From CAYJPK01 sp964372035 (lineage in GTDB: Bacteria > Desulfobacterota > Desulfovibrionia > Desulfovibrionales > Desulfovibrionaceae), in contig CAYJPK010000006.1 in assembly GCA_964372035.1 (NCBI GenBank), positions 1 through 47,007 on the forward strand: a stretch of 47,007 nt of DNA, written 5' to 3'. Position numbers and translations under genes: made by a program. This document shows positions 1-6,313 of the stretch, piece after piece. The notes beneath the pieces are model-generated. The model searched no databases, was not told the origin of the DNA, and saw only the letters and a list, made by a program, of their open reading frames with translations. How positions within the stretch are numbered: the first letter of the stretch is position 1; every line of letters starts with the position of its first letter.

Positions 1-452
1 TGCATACGAAAAGTAAAATACGTTCAAAAGAGTTTAAGCTTATTATAAAGCATTTACTCACTGAGTCCATTATAGCTAAGTATAAAACAAACCGAATTAA
101 ATTTATATACTTGTAAATTTAACTCGTCGATGATGAAAAAATGCTAACACATACTAATAAAAGAATTTAACTGCTAAAACTAGCAAATAAAAATGCAAGA
201 AAAGGAATCACAGATTACTTTTCTTGCATTTTTATGGTATTATGAGATGATTTTTCATCATCGGCTTACAAATTTTTTGCGAAAGCAATAAATTTGCGTC
301 CCGCAAAACAAGCTAGAACTTGCTTCTAGCGTCCCGCAAGGGTGTTTGGAGTGAGCGTGCCTGCGTGGCTAAGCCACTTGAAAAAGGCATTAAAAATGAC
401 TTTTTCAGCTTCTACTAACTCAGTTTTTATCTCGTCATATTTTAAACAAAAA
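1..452. other. Gene-free left end of the window
   Basis: I see no credible coding region here. Bases 1-120 are plain A+T-rich sequence with no feature I can support. Bases 121-420 form copy 1 of the structured repeat described separately. The stop codon of the minus-strand radical SAM gene lies at 453. Confidence 0.7.
121..420 (+). repeat. Structured dispersed repeat, copy 1 (~300 bp)
   Basis: This segment aligns along its length with 45226-45515. The best-conserved core, 323-362, is 38/40 identical to 45430-45469. Several hairpins are visible: a perfect 16-bp stem at 189-204/218-233 with a 13-nt loop; a stem at 270-280/285-295 with one mismatch closed by a GAAA tetraloop; a perfect 7-bp stem at 312-318/324-330; and GTGGC-TAA-GCCAC near 365-377. 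A 13-bp perfect inverted repeat links 128-140 with 251-263. The outer ends (121-140 and 401-420) are imperfect inverted repeats with about 13 of 20 positions pairing. It could be a MITE-like element or a repeated structured RNA leader. I recognise no known family, and the transcribed strand is unknown. Confidence 0.75.
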
Positions 453-1718
453 TTATTTTATAAATGGATTAAAGTACCCAAATTTCATATCAAATTCTTT
501 TCTTAATCTTTTTCTAAAATTAATAAAGCCCATGCAAGCTCCAAAATCAATTCCATCAAATAATTTTGGATAATATTCAGGGTCAATATTTAAATTACGA
601 AGTTGAATAAAGTCTACATCACATTCTTTAATTAGATTACAAAGAGCATCAACTTCATTTTCAGTATCAGTAATTCCAGGGAAATATAAAAGATTTAACG
701 ATATAAATACATTATGTTTTTTTGCAAGCTTAATAGAATTTTTTACATCTTCAAAACTGTAGCCTTGTGGACGATGATATAAATTATAAACCTCTTCACG
801 AGCTGAATTCATGCTAACTCGCATGGAGCTAAGACCAGCTTTTGCGAGTTCTTCAACCTTATCTGGGCGTGAGGCATTAGTATTTAAATTAACTGTTCCA
901 AGTCCTCCGTGCTTTCTAAATTCTTGAACAGATGCAATTAATAAATCAGCTTGGGATAAGGGTTCACCCTCACAGCCTTGACCAAAGGAAAAAATCGGTT
1001 CTTTAGTTTCTTTGCGACCATGATGACGCATAAGTTCAACTATTTCGTCTACATTTGGTGTAAAAGTCATTCTGTTTTGTGGTGTTGCACAAATTTCAGA
1101 GTCTTTATCTTGCTGTGAAATACAAGCAACACATCTTGCATTACAAGTATTTGAAGTTGGAAGTGGTGCTTCATAACGCCCTAGACAAAGATTGCGAGCA
1201 GCAGGGCAATTATATTTAAATGCACAATTATTAACAATATGCTGAATTAATCTATTGTTAGGGTACATTTTAGCAAGCTTACGTCCTTGCTCCAAAATTC
1301 TATTTTGGCTTATACCTCTAAATACTTGTCTTTGATCTTCATCTACTTTTTTCGCACAAACATAAAACCTATCATTATATAAGCCAACAGCACCATAAGC
1401 AAAAAGGGGCAACATTGGCGCATTTTCCTCTGTTTCATACACTGGGTGCGCTGTTAAAGTGTGTGCTGGTGCGGCAAATGCGGCAACAGCCAAGTCTTCC
1501 ATAATCTCAACCAAGCCAGTTTCAGGGTTTAAACCAGCAGCGTGACGGTTAGGCAGTAAAAACAAATCACTTTCATCTGGTAGCGGCATGAGTTCATCAG
1601 GCTTTGGTAGAGCCCACTCATTATTACGACGACAAAGCATATAAAGCTCAGGGTGTTCGTAAATATTTCCATCTTTATCAGCCATCACAAGATATGGGCG
1701 CACAGCAGAACTAGCCAT
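453..1718 (-). CDS. Radical SAM protein with extra N-terminal cysteines
   Basis: A 421-residue protein with the radical SAM iron-sulfur motif CX3CX2C at C192/C196/C199 (CNARCVAC). Such enzymes cleave S-adenosylmethionine reductively to start radical chemistry; the substrate here cannot be told. Before the motif lies a roughly 190-residue N-terminal region carrying C165, C171 and C178, with C210 just after it, so a second metal site is possible. The GQGCEGEPL stretch fits the SAM-binding part of the barrel. The ATG is preceded by AAGGA on the minus strand. It stands alone, divergent from the small membrane protein at 1863. The class is secure; the specific function is not known. Confidence 0.85.
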   Translation of the reverse strand: MASSAVRPYLVMADKDGNIYEHPELYMLCRRNNEWALPKPDELMPLPDESDLFLLPNRHAAGLNPETGLVEIMEDLAVAAFAAPAHTLTAHPVYETEENAPMLPLFAYGAVGLYNDRFYVCAKKVDEDQRQVFRGISQNRILEQGRKLAKMYPNNRLIQHIVNNCAFKYNCPAARNLCLGRYEAPLPTSNTCNARCVACISQQDKDSEICATPQNRMTFTPNVDEIVELMRHHGRKETKEPIFSFGQGCEGEPLSQADLLIASVQEFRKHGGLGTVNLNTNASRPDKVEELAKAGLSSMRVSMNSAREEVYNLYHRPQGYSFEDVKNSIKLAKKHNVFISLNLLYFPGITDTENEVDALCNLIKECDVDFIQLRNLNIDPEYYPKLFDGIDFGACMGFINFRKRLRKEFDMKFGYFNPFIK

Positions 1719-1862
1719 AAATTTATTATCCTTGCATTATTTATAGTTTTAGTTAAAATTCATTTTGTCCATTAATCATACAAAAAACTTTTTATCTTTT
1801 GCATTATGAAATTTATTTTAAATAGTGTGAGCTAATTAGTCAAATACAAAAAAGGTTGTTAT

Positions 1863-2231
1863 ATGTGGGAAATATTATTTTTAGTTGCTTTTTTAGGCTT
1901 AATTTTTATGTTTTATTGTATTTTACGCCGTCAAGATGCTATTTTGAAAGAAATGAAAGACAATAATGCTAAAAATTTTCTTTTAATTCGCTCAATTGAA
2001 ACACATTTAAAAATGCATGGCACAAGTGAAGAAAATTTGAGTTTAAGCTTTACAAAAGAAACTCCCTTAAAAATGCAAAATATTGAGCCAAGAACAAAGC
2101 TTGATGATAAATTTGATAAAGAAAAATTTGAAGAAGAATTATTTGGAATGAAAGATAATTTTAATTCTCAAAGCAATTCAAATGCAAAAGACGATACAGA
2201 CAAAAATAATCTTTCAAAATTGGAATTATAA
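1863..2231 (+). CDS. Small membrane-anchored hypothetical protein
   Basis: A 122-residue protein with one hydrophobic segment at residues 3-22 followed by a basic stretch (RRQ), which suggests an N-terminal anchor with the rest in the cytoplasm. The remainder is charged, low in complexity and likely helical or disordered, ending in an Asn/Asp/Lys-rich tail. An AAAGGTT sequence about 6 nt before the ATG can serve as ribosome binding site. Its last bases overlap the stop of the convergent glycosyltransferase gene by 6 nt, so no terminator fits between them. I do not recognise the family. Confidence 0.6.
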   Translation: MWEILFLVAFLGLIFMFYCILRRQDAILKEMKDNNAKNFLLIRSIETHLKMHGTSEENLSLSFTKETPLKMQNIEPRTKLDDKFDKEKFEEELFGMKDNFNSQSNSNAKDDTDKNNLSKLEL

Positions 2232-3200
2232 TCTTGCATGCTCTAGATATGCACGTTGTAGAGCAGGATAGTTAATTGTTTCTGCAAAATGCAGATATGG
2301 AATTCGCAAAAATTCTTTCTTAATATATTTTGATGCTTTTAAGCGTTTTTCCTGAAAGTTTTTTGGCAAATTATTTATAATATAGGCAAGTTGTTCAGCA
2401 CGTCTAAGTGTTGTGTGATTTGCTTTTATTTTATTTAAGCCATTCGAAGCAAGTTTTTTACGTAAGGGTTCATCAGCTAGTAACAGCTTAAGGGCATTTG
2501 CAATTTCCTTTGCATCTAAATTTTCATAAGTAAATAAATCTTCACCATGCGTAAATAATTCACTTTGCCCATTATTAATATTCTGTGTAAGTAGGCAAGA
2601 ATTACAGCCAAGAGCTTCAAATACTCTAAAGTTTAAATCTCCACGCTCACTGATATTAAGAACAATTTCTGCTTCTGGATACAATTTTCTATAATCACCA
2701 CGTGTGATGTGCAGAGATGGTACAAGTTCCTTGAGTTCATCAAGAATTATTTTGCGCTTAGGTGTTGTGACTGGATCAACAGTCCCAACAAAAATACAGT
2801 CATATTTTTTTTGTTTAGTTTGCTCAACTAAGTTTAAAGTATAAGCTGGAAACCATCTTATCTGTTCACTATCTAAAAATAAATTTTCAAAATTAGGAAT
2901 ATGATCTTTTAAGCTAACAAGGCATAGATCAAAGCTTTGCCCGTAATAAGGCATATAACTATGAATATGAGTATCAATAGCATAAAAAATAGTTAAGCAG
3001 GGAAAACTTTCTTGCCCAAGTACAAAGGGTGGACGACTTTTGTCAGCTACGACTAAAATATCAGGAGCACCATTTGCAAGCTTAACTATTTCTTGCCACG
3101 TATATATTTTAGGCTCATCAAAATTATGGTAAATAACTTCAAATCCACAATCTTTGAGCTGTGAGTTAAAAAAAGGATTACCAATCCAAAATATTTTCAT
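2226..3200 (-). CDS. CgeB/GT1-like glycosyltransferase
   Basis: A 324-residue protein resembling the CgeB/YkvP-type glycosyltransferases (GT-B fold). The second half contains a FRVFEALGCNSCLL segment, matching the nucleotide-sugar binding signature of this family in which a Glu follows the FR(V)FE motif. Downstream come the typical regions of a GT1 C-terminal domain (GEDLFTY, then a helical region with LASNGLNKI). It starts only 12 nt after the stop of the preceding unknown gene (3213-3875), so the two are probably one transcript. The acceptor is unknown; glycosylation of a surface or flagellar component is an inference from the candidate sigma-54 promoter ahead of the pair. Confidence 0.7.
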   Translation of the reverse strand: MKIFWIGNPFFNSQLKDCGFEVIYHNFDEPKIYTWQEIVKLANGAPDILVVADKSRPPFVLGQESFPCLTIFYAIDTHIHSYMPYYGQSFDLCLVSLKDHIPNFENLFLDSEQIRWFPAYTLNLVEQTKQKKYDCIFVGTVDPVTTPKRKIILDELKELVPSLHITRGDYRKLYPEAEIVLNISERGDLNFRVFEALGCNSCLLTQNINNGQSELFTHGEDLFTYENLDAKEIANALKLLLADEPLRKKLASNGLNKIKANHTTLRRAEQLAYIINNLPKNFQEKRLKASKYIKKEFLRIPYLHFAETINYPALQRAYLEHARL

Positions 3201-3212
3201 GCAAAAGCCACG

Positions 3213-3875
3213 CTATGCAATTGTATCAACACCAGTTGAAAACCATGCGTTACTGCTTTCATACGCCATAAAGCTAGAGCTTGAGCCTTCTTCTGCAAAC
3301 CATGTGCTTAGAGATTGCATTTGAATTTGAGTTCGCATGACTTGTGGGTCATAATTATTAGCAGCTCGTGACTCTTCAACATTAGATAGAGTCATAATAT
3401 TATTAAAACGCTCAACAAGCTCAGGGTGCTTGTCAAAGTATTCTTCAATCTTATGTTTGTCAGGGTGGGTTGAAATAACAGTTATTCCGCCATTTCCATC
3501 ACTAGCAAGCCTAAAATCAATATCATCTGGCAAGCCAAGCTCCGCCAATCCTTCTACAACTTCGTCAGTAAAATCATCTTCCATTTGCTCACGAGCATCA
3601 GAAATATCTTCAAAGCTAACCCTCTGGCCAGAACTAATTCCAAGTTCTTGCATTGCTAAATCAATTGCTTGATTAACTGAAGTTGCATTAAAAACAGTAT
3701 AATATGGATTATTCGTACCAGCTAAACTGCTCTTATCTATAATGCTAGAGGAACTATTTTCTTGCTCAGTTTTTTCAGCATCAGTTGCTGTTTGATTAGT
3801 ATCAGACGTAGTTTGCAATACATTAGTATAAGAAGCGCCTAAGCCGTACGCATATGAGCTATTGGTAATCTGCAT
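3213..3875 (-). CDS. Hypothetical protein, Ser/Thr-rich N-terminus
   Basis: A 220-residue protein of unknown function with no signal peptide and no membrane segment. The first ~50 residues are rich in Ser, Thr, Asn and Gln and low in hydrophobics, like the disordered N-termini of some flagellar or exported proteins. The middle is acidic and likely helical. An AAAGGGG ribosome binding site at 3884-3890 precedes the ATG. A TGGCAC-N5-ATGC element lies about 35-50 nt upstream of the start, in the layout of a sigma-54 promoter, and the next gene is a glycosyltransferase 12 nt downstream. I recognise no domain. Confidence 0.65.
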   Translation of the reverse strand: MQITNSSYAYGLGASYTNVLQTTSDTNQTATDAEKTEQENSSSSIIDKSSLAGTNNPYYTVFNATSVNQAIDLAMQELGISSGQRVSFEDISDAREQMEDDFTDEVVEGLAELGLPDDIDFRLASDGNGGITVISTHPDKHKIEEYFDKHPELVERFNNIMTLSNVEESRAANNYDPQVMRTQIQMQSLSTWFAEEGSSSSFMAYESSNAWFSTGVDTIA

Positions 3876-3908
3876 TTTTTTCCCCTTTATATATTTTTTT
3901 ATAAACTA

Positions 3909-3924
3909 TGCATAGTTTGTGCCA
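3909..3924 (-). promoter_or_regulatory. Candidate sigma-54 (-24/-12) promoter
   Basis: On the minus strand the sequence reads TTGGCACAAACTATGCA: GG and GC separated by exactly 10 nt, close to the consensus TGGCAC-N5-TTGC. A start about 12 nt downstream would give a leader of roughly 20 nt before the ribosome binding site of the 3213-3875 gene. The -12 half is embedded in a perfect 16-bp palindrome at 3903-3918, which may be coincidence or an overlapping operator. I saw no enhancer site. Confidence 0.5.
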
Positions 3925-4108
3925 AAGTGGTTTAATTGGTTAACATGCTAAAATAACTTATATAATCAAGAAAAAAATAGTTTTTAAATAGGGCTTGAAA
4001 AAATAGTAGAATATGGTATATCCTAAAGCTAGATAAATAAATTTTATCTGTTTAGTACAAATTTTGTTTTTTGTGCTTCTTTATCAACCTTTAACAAGGA
4101 GCTTATGC

Positions 4109-4936
4109 TTGGACCCTAGTCCCAATCGAAGTCTTTGGTCACGCTTGACTCAAATGTTTCAACCAACTGATACTATAGAAGATCTGGAGCAAGCCATCAC
4201 CCAAGCCCACAAGGACGGTGAACTTGAGGCTACAGAAGGCTCAATGCTTTTGTCTATTCTTAAACTAGATGATATTCAAGTTCAAGATATTATGACACCA
4301 CGCATTGACTGTGATTTTGTTTCAACAAAAACAACTCTTAGCGACGTTGCTAAATTAATTGTTGAGTCAGGTCATTCTCGTATTCCTGTTTATGAAGATA
4401 ACCGTGATAATATTGTTGGTATTGCCTTTGCAAAGGATATGTTGCATTATATCTTAGACGCTAAAGGGCAAGACTTAACAGTAGAAAGCATTATGCGCAC
4501 ACCTTTTTTTGTCCCTGAAACAAAGCCAGCAATTGAAATCTTGCAGGAATTTCGTTCTCGTAAAAATCATCTTGCAATAGTTGTTGATGAATATGGCGGA
4601 ACAGCCGGCATTGTCACAATTGAAGATTTACTCGAAGAAATTGTTGGTGATATTGAAGATGAGCATGATGCACCGAAAGAAGAAGATATTATTGTTTTAG
4701 ATGATAATACCTTGCAATTGTCAGGGCGTGCTTATCTTGAGGACTTAGAGCCATTTGACATGAAGCTTGATGCTGAAGATGTTGATACTATTGGCGGGTA
4801 TTTATGCTTAATGTCAGGGCATGTACCAGTTAGTGGGGAGCGTTTTTCGTTTGAGGGCTGGACTTTTATCGTTGATGATGCTGATCTAAAGCAGATATTA
4901 AAGGTCACAGCAACTAAAGAAGAAGTTAAAGAATAA
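4109..4936 (+). CDS. CBS/CorC-domain protein (HlyC/CorC family)
   Basis: A 275-residue cytoplasmic protein: a CBS-domain pair (roughly residues 50-175; IMTPRIDCDFV and IMRTPFFVPETK begin the two repeats, and VVDEYGGTAGIVTIEDLLEEIVGDI is the family signature) followed by a C-terminal CorC/HlyC domain. Relatives are linked to Mg/Co efflux, either alone or fused to a DUF21 membrane domain; this one has no membrane part. I choose a TTG start at 4109 because AAGGAG at 4096-4101 sits 7 nt before it and the product then begins MDPSPNRSLW. A longer reading from 4064 would place the ribosome binding site inside the gene, and the nearby ATG at 4105 is out of frame and stops after four codons. Confidence 0.85.
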   Translation: MDPSPNRSLWSRLTQMFQPTDTIEDLEQAITQAHKDGELEATEGSMLLSILKLDDIQVQDIMTPRIDCDFVSTKTTLSDVAKLIVESGHSRIPVYEDNRDNIVGIAFAKDMLHYILDAKGQDLTVESIMRTPFFVPETKPAIEILQEFRSRKNHLAIVVDEYGGTAGIVTIEDLLEEIVGDIEDEHDAPKEEDIIVLDDNTLQLSGRAYLEDLEPFDMKLDAEDVDTIGGYLCLMSGHVPVSGERFSFEGWTFIVDDADLKQILKVTATKEEVKE

Positions 4937-5005
4937 TTTTATTTTACGGCTATATTTGATTTGCAAATCATTTTTACTTTCAAAAGATTATAGCCTGAAA
5001 TTTTA

Positions 5006-5050
5006 CTAAAACAGCATTGCAGGCTTTTTGAGGCAATGCTTACTGTTTTT
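5006..5050 (+). terminator. Probable terminator of the CBS-domain gene
   Basis: AGCATTGC at 5013-5020 pairs with GCAATGCT at 5033-5040. An outer AAAACAG...CTGTTTT pairing extends the stem with a bulge, and the right arm runs into TTTTT. It lies about 75 nt after the CBS gene stop. Confidence 0.55.
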
Positions 5051-5162
5051 ATGGATAAAGAGCTTTAAAAAAGTATAAAAAATAATATCTAATAATATTA
5101 GAGTGTTTGTACTGTTTTCTGTGCTTTGTTGAGAAAAAATATAAAAATTTGAACATTTTTTC

Positions 5163-5191
5163 TTGACATGCAAATTTAAATCATATATTTA
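5163..5191 (+). promoter_or_regulatory. Sigma-70-type promoter of the str operon
   Basis: A perfect TTGACA -35 at 5163-5168 is followed by an A+T-rich -10 region, either TATATT at 5184-5189 (15-nt spacer) or TATTTA at 5186-5191 (17-nt spacer). The rpsL ATG is about 50 nt downstream with GGAGGAA in front. Confidence 0.65.
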
Positions 5192-5242
5192 GATTAGCTC
5201 TTGTTTGTTAATCGTTTTTTTAATTATATATGGAGGAAGCCC

Positions 5243-5617
5243 ATGCCTACAATTAACCAGCTCATTCGTAAAGAGCGGGCAAAGATTGTTAAAAGAAAGA
5301 AAACACCTGCTTTGCAAGCTTGCCCACAAAGAAGGGGCGTGTGCACTCGTGTTTACACAACCACACCTAAGAAGCCTAACTCAGCTTTGCGTAAAGTTGC
5401 CCGTGTACGTTTGACTAATGGAATGGAAGTAACTGCTTATATCCCTGGCGAAGGGCATAATTTGCAAGAGCACTCAGTTGTAATGATTCGTGGTGGTCGT
5501 GTAAAAGACTTACCGGGTGTTCGTTATCACATTGTTCGCGGTACTTTAGATACTGCTGGAGTGCAAGATCGTCGTCAACGCCGTTCAAAATATGGTGCAA
5601 AACGACCTAAATCTTAA
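5243..5617 (+). CDS. rpsL: 30S ribosomal protein S12
   Basis: A 124-residue S12 of normal length, part of the decoding centre of the small ribosomal subunit. The TPKKPNSALRK segment carries wild-type Lys43 and Lys44, the region where streptomycin-resistance mutations arise, and GRVKDLPGVRYH carries Asp89, the residue methylthiolated by RimO in other bacteria. The start is the ATG at 5243 because GGAGGAA at 5232-5238 precedes it and the family begins MPTINQL; an in-frame upstream codon at 5201 would add 14 residues not found in S12. First gene of rpsL-rpsG-fusA. Confidence 0.99.
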   Translation: MPTINQLIRKERAKIVKRKKTPALQACPQRRGVCTRVYTTTPKKPNSALRKVARVRLTNGMEVTAYIPGEGHNLQEHSVVMIRGGRVKDLPGVRYHIVRGTLDTAGVQDRRQRRSKYGAKRPKS

Positions 5618-5650
5618 GATTTTAACTAATGTCTATTTTGGAGACCGAAT

Positions 5651-6121
5651 ATGCCTCGTAAAGGTTCTATCCCAAGAAGAGAAATTCTTCCTGATCCAAT
5701 TTATGGAAGCCGCTTAGCAACTCGATTTATTAATCGTTTAATGTATGATGGCAAAAAAGGTGTAGCTGAAAAGATTTTCTACAGCGCACTCGAAGTTTTA
5801 GCTGAAAAAACATCAGAAGAACCAATGCGTGCTTTTGAAAAGGCTATTGATAACATTAAGCCTGAACTTGAAGTAAAGTCACGTCGTGTTGGCGGTGCTA
5901 CTTACCAAGTTCCTATGGAAGTTCGCCCTGATCGTCAAATTTCTTTAGCAATTCGTTGGCTCATTACTTATTCTCGCGCTCGTGGTGAGAAAGGTATGGT
6001 TAACAAATTATCTGGAGAGCTCTTAGATGCTTTTAATAGCCGTGGTGGAGCTGTAAAGAAGAAAGAAGACGTGCATCGCATGGCAGACGCTAACAAAGCT
6101 TTTGCACACTTCAGATGGTAA
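5651..6121 (+). CDS. rpsG: 30S ribosomal protein S7
   Basis: A 156-residue S7, which nucleates assembly of the 30S head around the 3' major domain of 16S rRNA. The start MPRKGSIPRREI and internal RRVGGATYQVPMEV are characteristic, and the length matches the family. It follows rpsL by 33 nt with TTGGAG before the ATG. It is separated from fusA by an unusually long 192-nt gap with two strong hairpins. Confidence 0.99.
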   Translation: MPRKGSIPRREILPDPIYGSRLATRFINRLMYDGKKGVAEKIFYSALEVLAEKTSEEPMRAFEKAIDNIKPELEVKSRRVGGATYQVPMEVRPDRQISLAIRWLITYSRARGEKGMVNKLSGELLDAFNSRGGAVKKKEDVHRMADANKAFAHFRW

Positions 6122-6125
6122 TTTG

Positions 6126-6145
6126 TTGAGGAACTCTTTCCTCAA
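6126..6145 (+). other. Perfect hairpin just after rpsG
   Basis: TTGAGGAA (6126-6133) and TTCCTCAA (6138-6145) form an 8-bp stem with a CTCT tetraloop, 4 nt after the rpsG stop. There is no T-run, so it is not a standard terminator; it may be an RNA processing or stability element. Confidence 0.6.
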
Positions 6146-6150
6146 AGTGA

Positions 6151-6212
6151 ACTTATGTATAGATATTATGCTTGGAAATTAGTTTTTTTAAGTGTTTTAT
6201 CTATACATAAGT
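6151..6212 (+). promoter_or_regulatory. Long inverted repeat in the rpsG-fusA gap
   Basis: A perfect 15-bp inverted repeat joins 6151-6165 with 6198-6212 across a 32-nt loop, and is followed by CTTTTTCGTTTTT. In RNA it would form a long stem between rpsG and fusA and may attenuate or process the message so that fusA is set separately from the ribosomal proteins. The role is inferred from position. Confidence 0.55.
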
Positions 6213-6313
6213 CTTTTTCGTTTTTAAAAGTTCTTGTTTTTGCTTAAGCTTAAGTACCTAGAACTATTTATTTCTTTTTAAAATCTGCTTTAAGACAAAA
6301 TTAGGAGATTACT

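Larger units (their letters stand above)
4937..5242. other. Intergenic region between the CBS gene and rpsL
   Basis: No gene seen. It holds a perfect 14-bp palindrome at 4957-4970 enclosed by GGCTATA...TATAGCC, a terminator-like hairpin near 5006-5050, a small hairpin at 5088-5102, and the str promoter at 5163-5191. Confidence 0.6.

Noticed and set aside
3430..3672. Plus-strand open frame opposite the 3213-3875 gene
   Set aside because: It is the antisense of a longer frame with a good ribosome binding site and promoter; its Ser-rich product is typical of shadow frames.
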